Part shown: one piece after another, positions 41,584-42,765 of the stretch | Layout: each line of letters starts with the position of its first letter | Numbering within the stretch: position 1 is the stretch's first letter | Assembly (NCBI GenBank): GCA_937967805.1 | Contig: CALBTC010000092.1 | Location: forward strand, 1 to 42,765 | Direction of reading: 5' to 3' | DNA from: an uncultured Anaerolineaceae bacterium | GTDB lineage: Bacteria; Chloroflexota; Anaerolineae; Promineifilales; Promineifilaceae | DNA: 42,765 nucleotides | The notes under the pieces: model-generated | The model's input: the letters and a program-made list of their open reading frames with translations, nothing else | The model's database searches: none | Told to the model about the DNA's origin: nothing | Translations under genes and position numbers: made by a program

Positions 41584-42627
41584 TTACCGACCTTGCGGCT
41601 GCCGAATCGAAATTGCTCCGGAGCCGCCGTCTACGAAGAGCAGGATACTGTTTGCACTGTTTGAATTGTAGTTGGGAGTTTCCCAGATGCCATCATCGTC
41701 GTCGCCGGAGATTTGTTCAAAGCGATCATCTAGCGAGACGCGCCCTGAACCCCTGTCTAACTCCACGCGCGCTTCCATATTGGGCGGCAGGAACAAATCG
41801 ATAGCCCCGGAGCCACCATCCAGTTCAATTTCATGACGGCCGTCTCGCGGCAACACGGCCACCAGCTTCCCAGAGCCACCATCCAGGCGAATGTCATAAT
41901 CCCCACCTGGCATCTGCAAATTGACCGCTCCAGAGCCGTAATCAACGTACAGATCGCTCAATCGCAGACTGCCCAATTCCAAATCCGTCTGGCCCGAACC
42001 GACATCAACTGTTAAATCTAACAAAACCGTACGGCTTAAGCCAATTTCCCAGGGTGGCTGCTGCTCGTTTGTTATCCAACTGCCCCACCAAAAGCTGCTG
42101 CGATTTTCGCTCAGCGAGATGTTGGCCTCCGATCCCTCAACATCCTCCCGCAGGTCGAGATCTCCCGCTACACTGAGGGTGCCTTCCAACACGTTCTGGC
42201 TGCTATCCAGCCCGGTCACATCTGCACCCATACTACCTAGATCCAGGGAGACGACGGCCGTTTCCACCCCGTCCCCGCTCACAGCCACCGTCTCCTGCCG
42301 GTACTCCACCGTGTTCTGCAAATTAAAGCGGGACAAAAACGGCAGCTCCACGCCAAACAGCAAAACCGCGCCAAAGATGGCTATGGCTGTTAACCCCACC
42401 AATCCACTAAGCACTGTGCCAAACGGCCGTCTCACCTGCTGCACGATAATATTGATGCCTAAAAAGATAAGCAGTAAGGGCCATAACTGAAGCGCCACGC
42501 CCCAATTTAAGTCAGACACAATGCCCATGTTACGCAGCAAAAAGTAAACGCCTAAACCAATCAGAAAAATCGGGCCGAAAAGAGAACGGCCGCTTTTGCG
42601 TTGTCGAACTTCATGTAAATCATCCAT
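41584..42627 (-). CDS. LiaF-like membrane protein with C-terminal beta-repeat domain
   Basis: About 347 residues from ATG 42627, chosen because GGAGG lies eight nt upstream. The N-terminal third has a LiaI/LiaF-type (DUF5668) membrane region: SLFGPIFLIGLGVYFLLRNMGIVSDLNWGVALQLWPLLLIFLGINI, then a third helix LSGLVGLTAIAIFGAVLLFG. The rest is exported and consists of short strands with repeated GSG turns (DYGSGAVNLQMPGG, LDGGSGKLVAVLP, LDGGSGAIDLFLP, LDRGSGRVSL), which read as a DUF4097-like beta-solenoid. LiaF homologues sense or dampen envelope-stress signalling in Firmicutes; no liaR/liaS partner is visible here, so that role is inference. Confidence 0.85.
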   Translation of the reverse strand: MDDLHEVRQRKSGRSLFGPIFLIGLGVYFLLRNMGIVSDLNWGVALQLWPLLLIFLGINIIVQQVRRPFGTVLSGLVGLTAIAIFGAVLLFGVELPFLSRFNLQNTVEYRQETVAVSGDGVETAVVSLDLGSMGADVTGLDSSQNVLEGTLSVAGDLDLREDVEGSEANISLSENRSSFWWGSWITNEQQPPWEIGLSRTVLLDLTVDVGSGQTDLELGSLRLSDLYVDYGSGAVNLQMPGGDYDIRLDGGSGKLVAVLPRDGRHEIELDGGSGAIDLFLPPNMEARVELDRGSGRVSLDDRFEQISGDDDDGIWETPNYNSNSANSILLFVDGGSGAISIRQPQGR

Positions 42628-42765
42628 TGTTAGGACCTCCAAAGTGCCAGAATTAACAACTGCTCCCCAGCTACGGACCTATTACGCAGCAAGGAAACGG
42701 CCGTTGCACCGTTTTGACAACTCCCCCCTTTTCCAATAAAATCACCGCCGTTCCCAAGAACCTAA
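42628..42765. other. Upstream region at right window edge
   Basis: Non-coding as far as can be seen. It holds the Shine-Dalgarno of the LiaF-like gene and one ACGGCCGT (42697-42704). The promoter was not identified. Confidence 0.45.

Overview
This is 42.8 kb of chromosome from a bacterium that looks like a member of the Chloroflexota, probably an Anaerolineae-like lineage. The assignment is an inference. It rests on the alaS/ruvX/mltG cluster, T-box controlled synthetase genes, many lipoproteins with Thr/Pro-rich linkers, PA14 and lamin-tail surface proteins, a stand-alone baseplate-J-like membrane protein and many short intergenic hairpin repeats. No rRNA, tRNA, CRISPR array, prophage or plasmid functions were seen. 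Most genes lie on the minus strand.

Layout on the minus strand unless noted: a truncated PA14-domain secreted protein (1-364); bacterial-type valyl-tRNA synthetase (726-3419) behind a T-box leader (3511-3838); a DUF454 membrane protein, a methyltransferase and an AT-rich GT39-like membrane protein (3883-6696); a membrane-anchored cyclophilin; two tandem paralogous 850-residue membrane-anchored proteins of unknown function (7646-12927); a TPR lytic transglycosylase lipoprotein (13103-15724); two tandem paralogous helical proteins with a membrane segment at each end (15805-17669); and a shortened ABC-type binding lipoprotein. Next comes the cluster alaS - baseplate-J-like - NUDIX - ruvX - mltG (18384-25139), a propeller lipoprotein and lplA. 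A plus-strand REC-histidine kinase follows, then a minus-strand M23 peptidase lipoprotein. On the plus strand there is a second T-box (30390-30750) with a second, archaeal-type valyl-tRNA synthetase. The minus strand then carries a thioredoxin-like lipoprotein with ccdA, folA with thyA, and a 1247-residue secreted lamin-tail/nuclease protein. The window ends with a decayed transposase, sufE (+) and a LiaF-like membrane protein.

Themes: translation (two ValRS, AlaRS), cell-envelope remodelling (two transglycosylases, an M23 peptidase, many lipoproteins), cofactor and one-carbon metabolism (LplA, SufE, DHFR, ThyA) and extracytoplasmic thiol redox (Trx-like/CcdA).

The strongest unexplained signal is an octamer palindrome, ACGGCCGT. 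I counted about 73 copies by eye, in genes in all reading frames and between genes, where about one is expected by chance. It resembles the HIP1 palindrome of cyanobacteria. Other notable points are two T-box leaders that both read GUC and both carry a GGTAATCGG-type repeat at different positions, and a perfect 44-bp palindrome just upstream of alaS.
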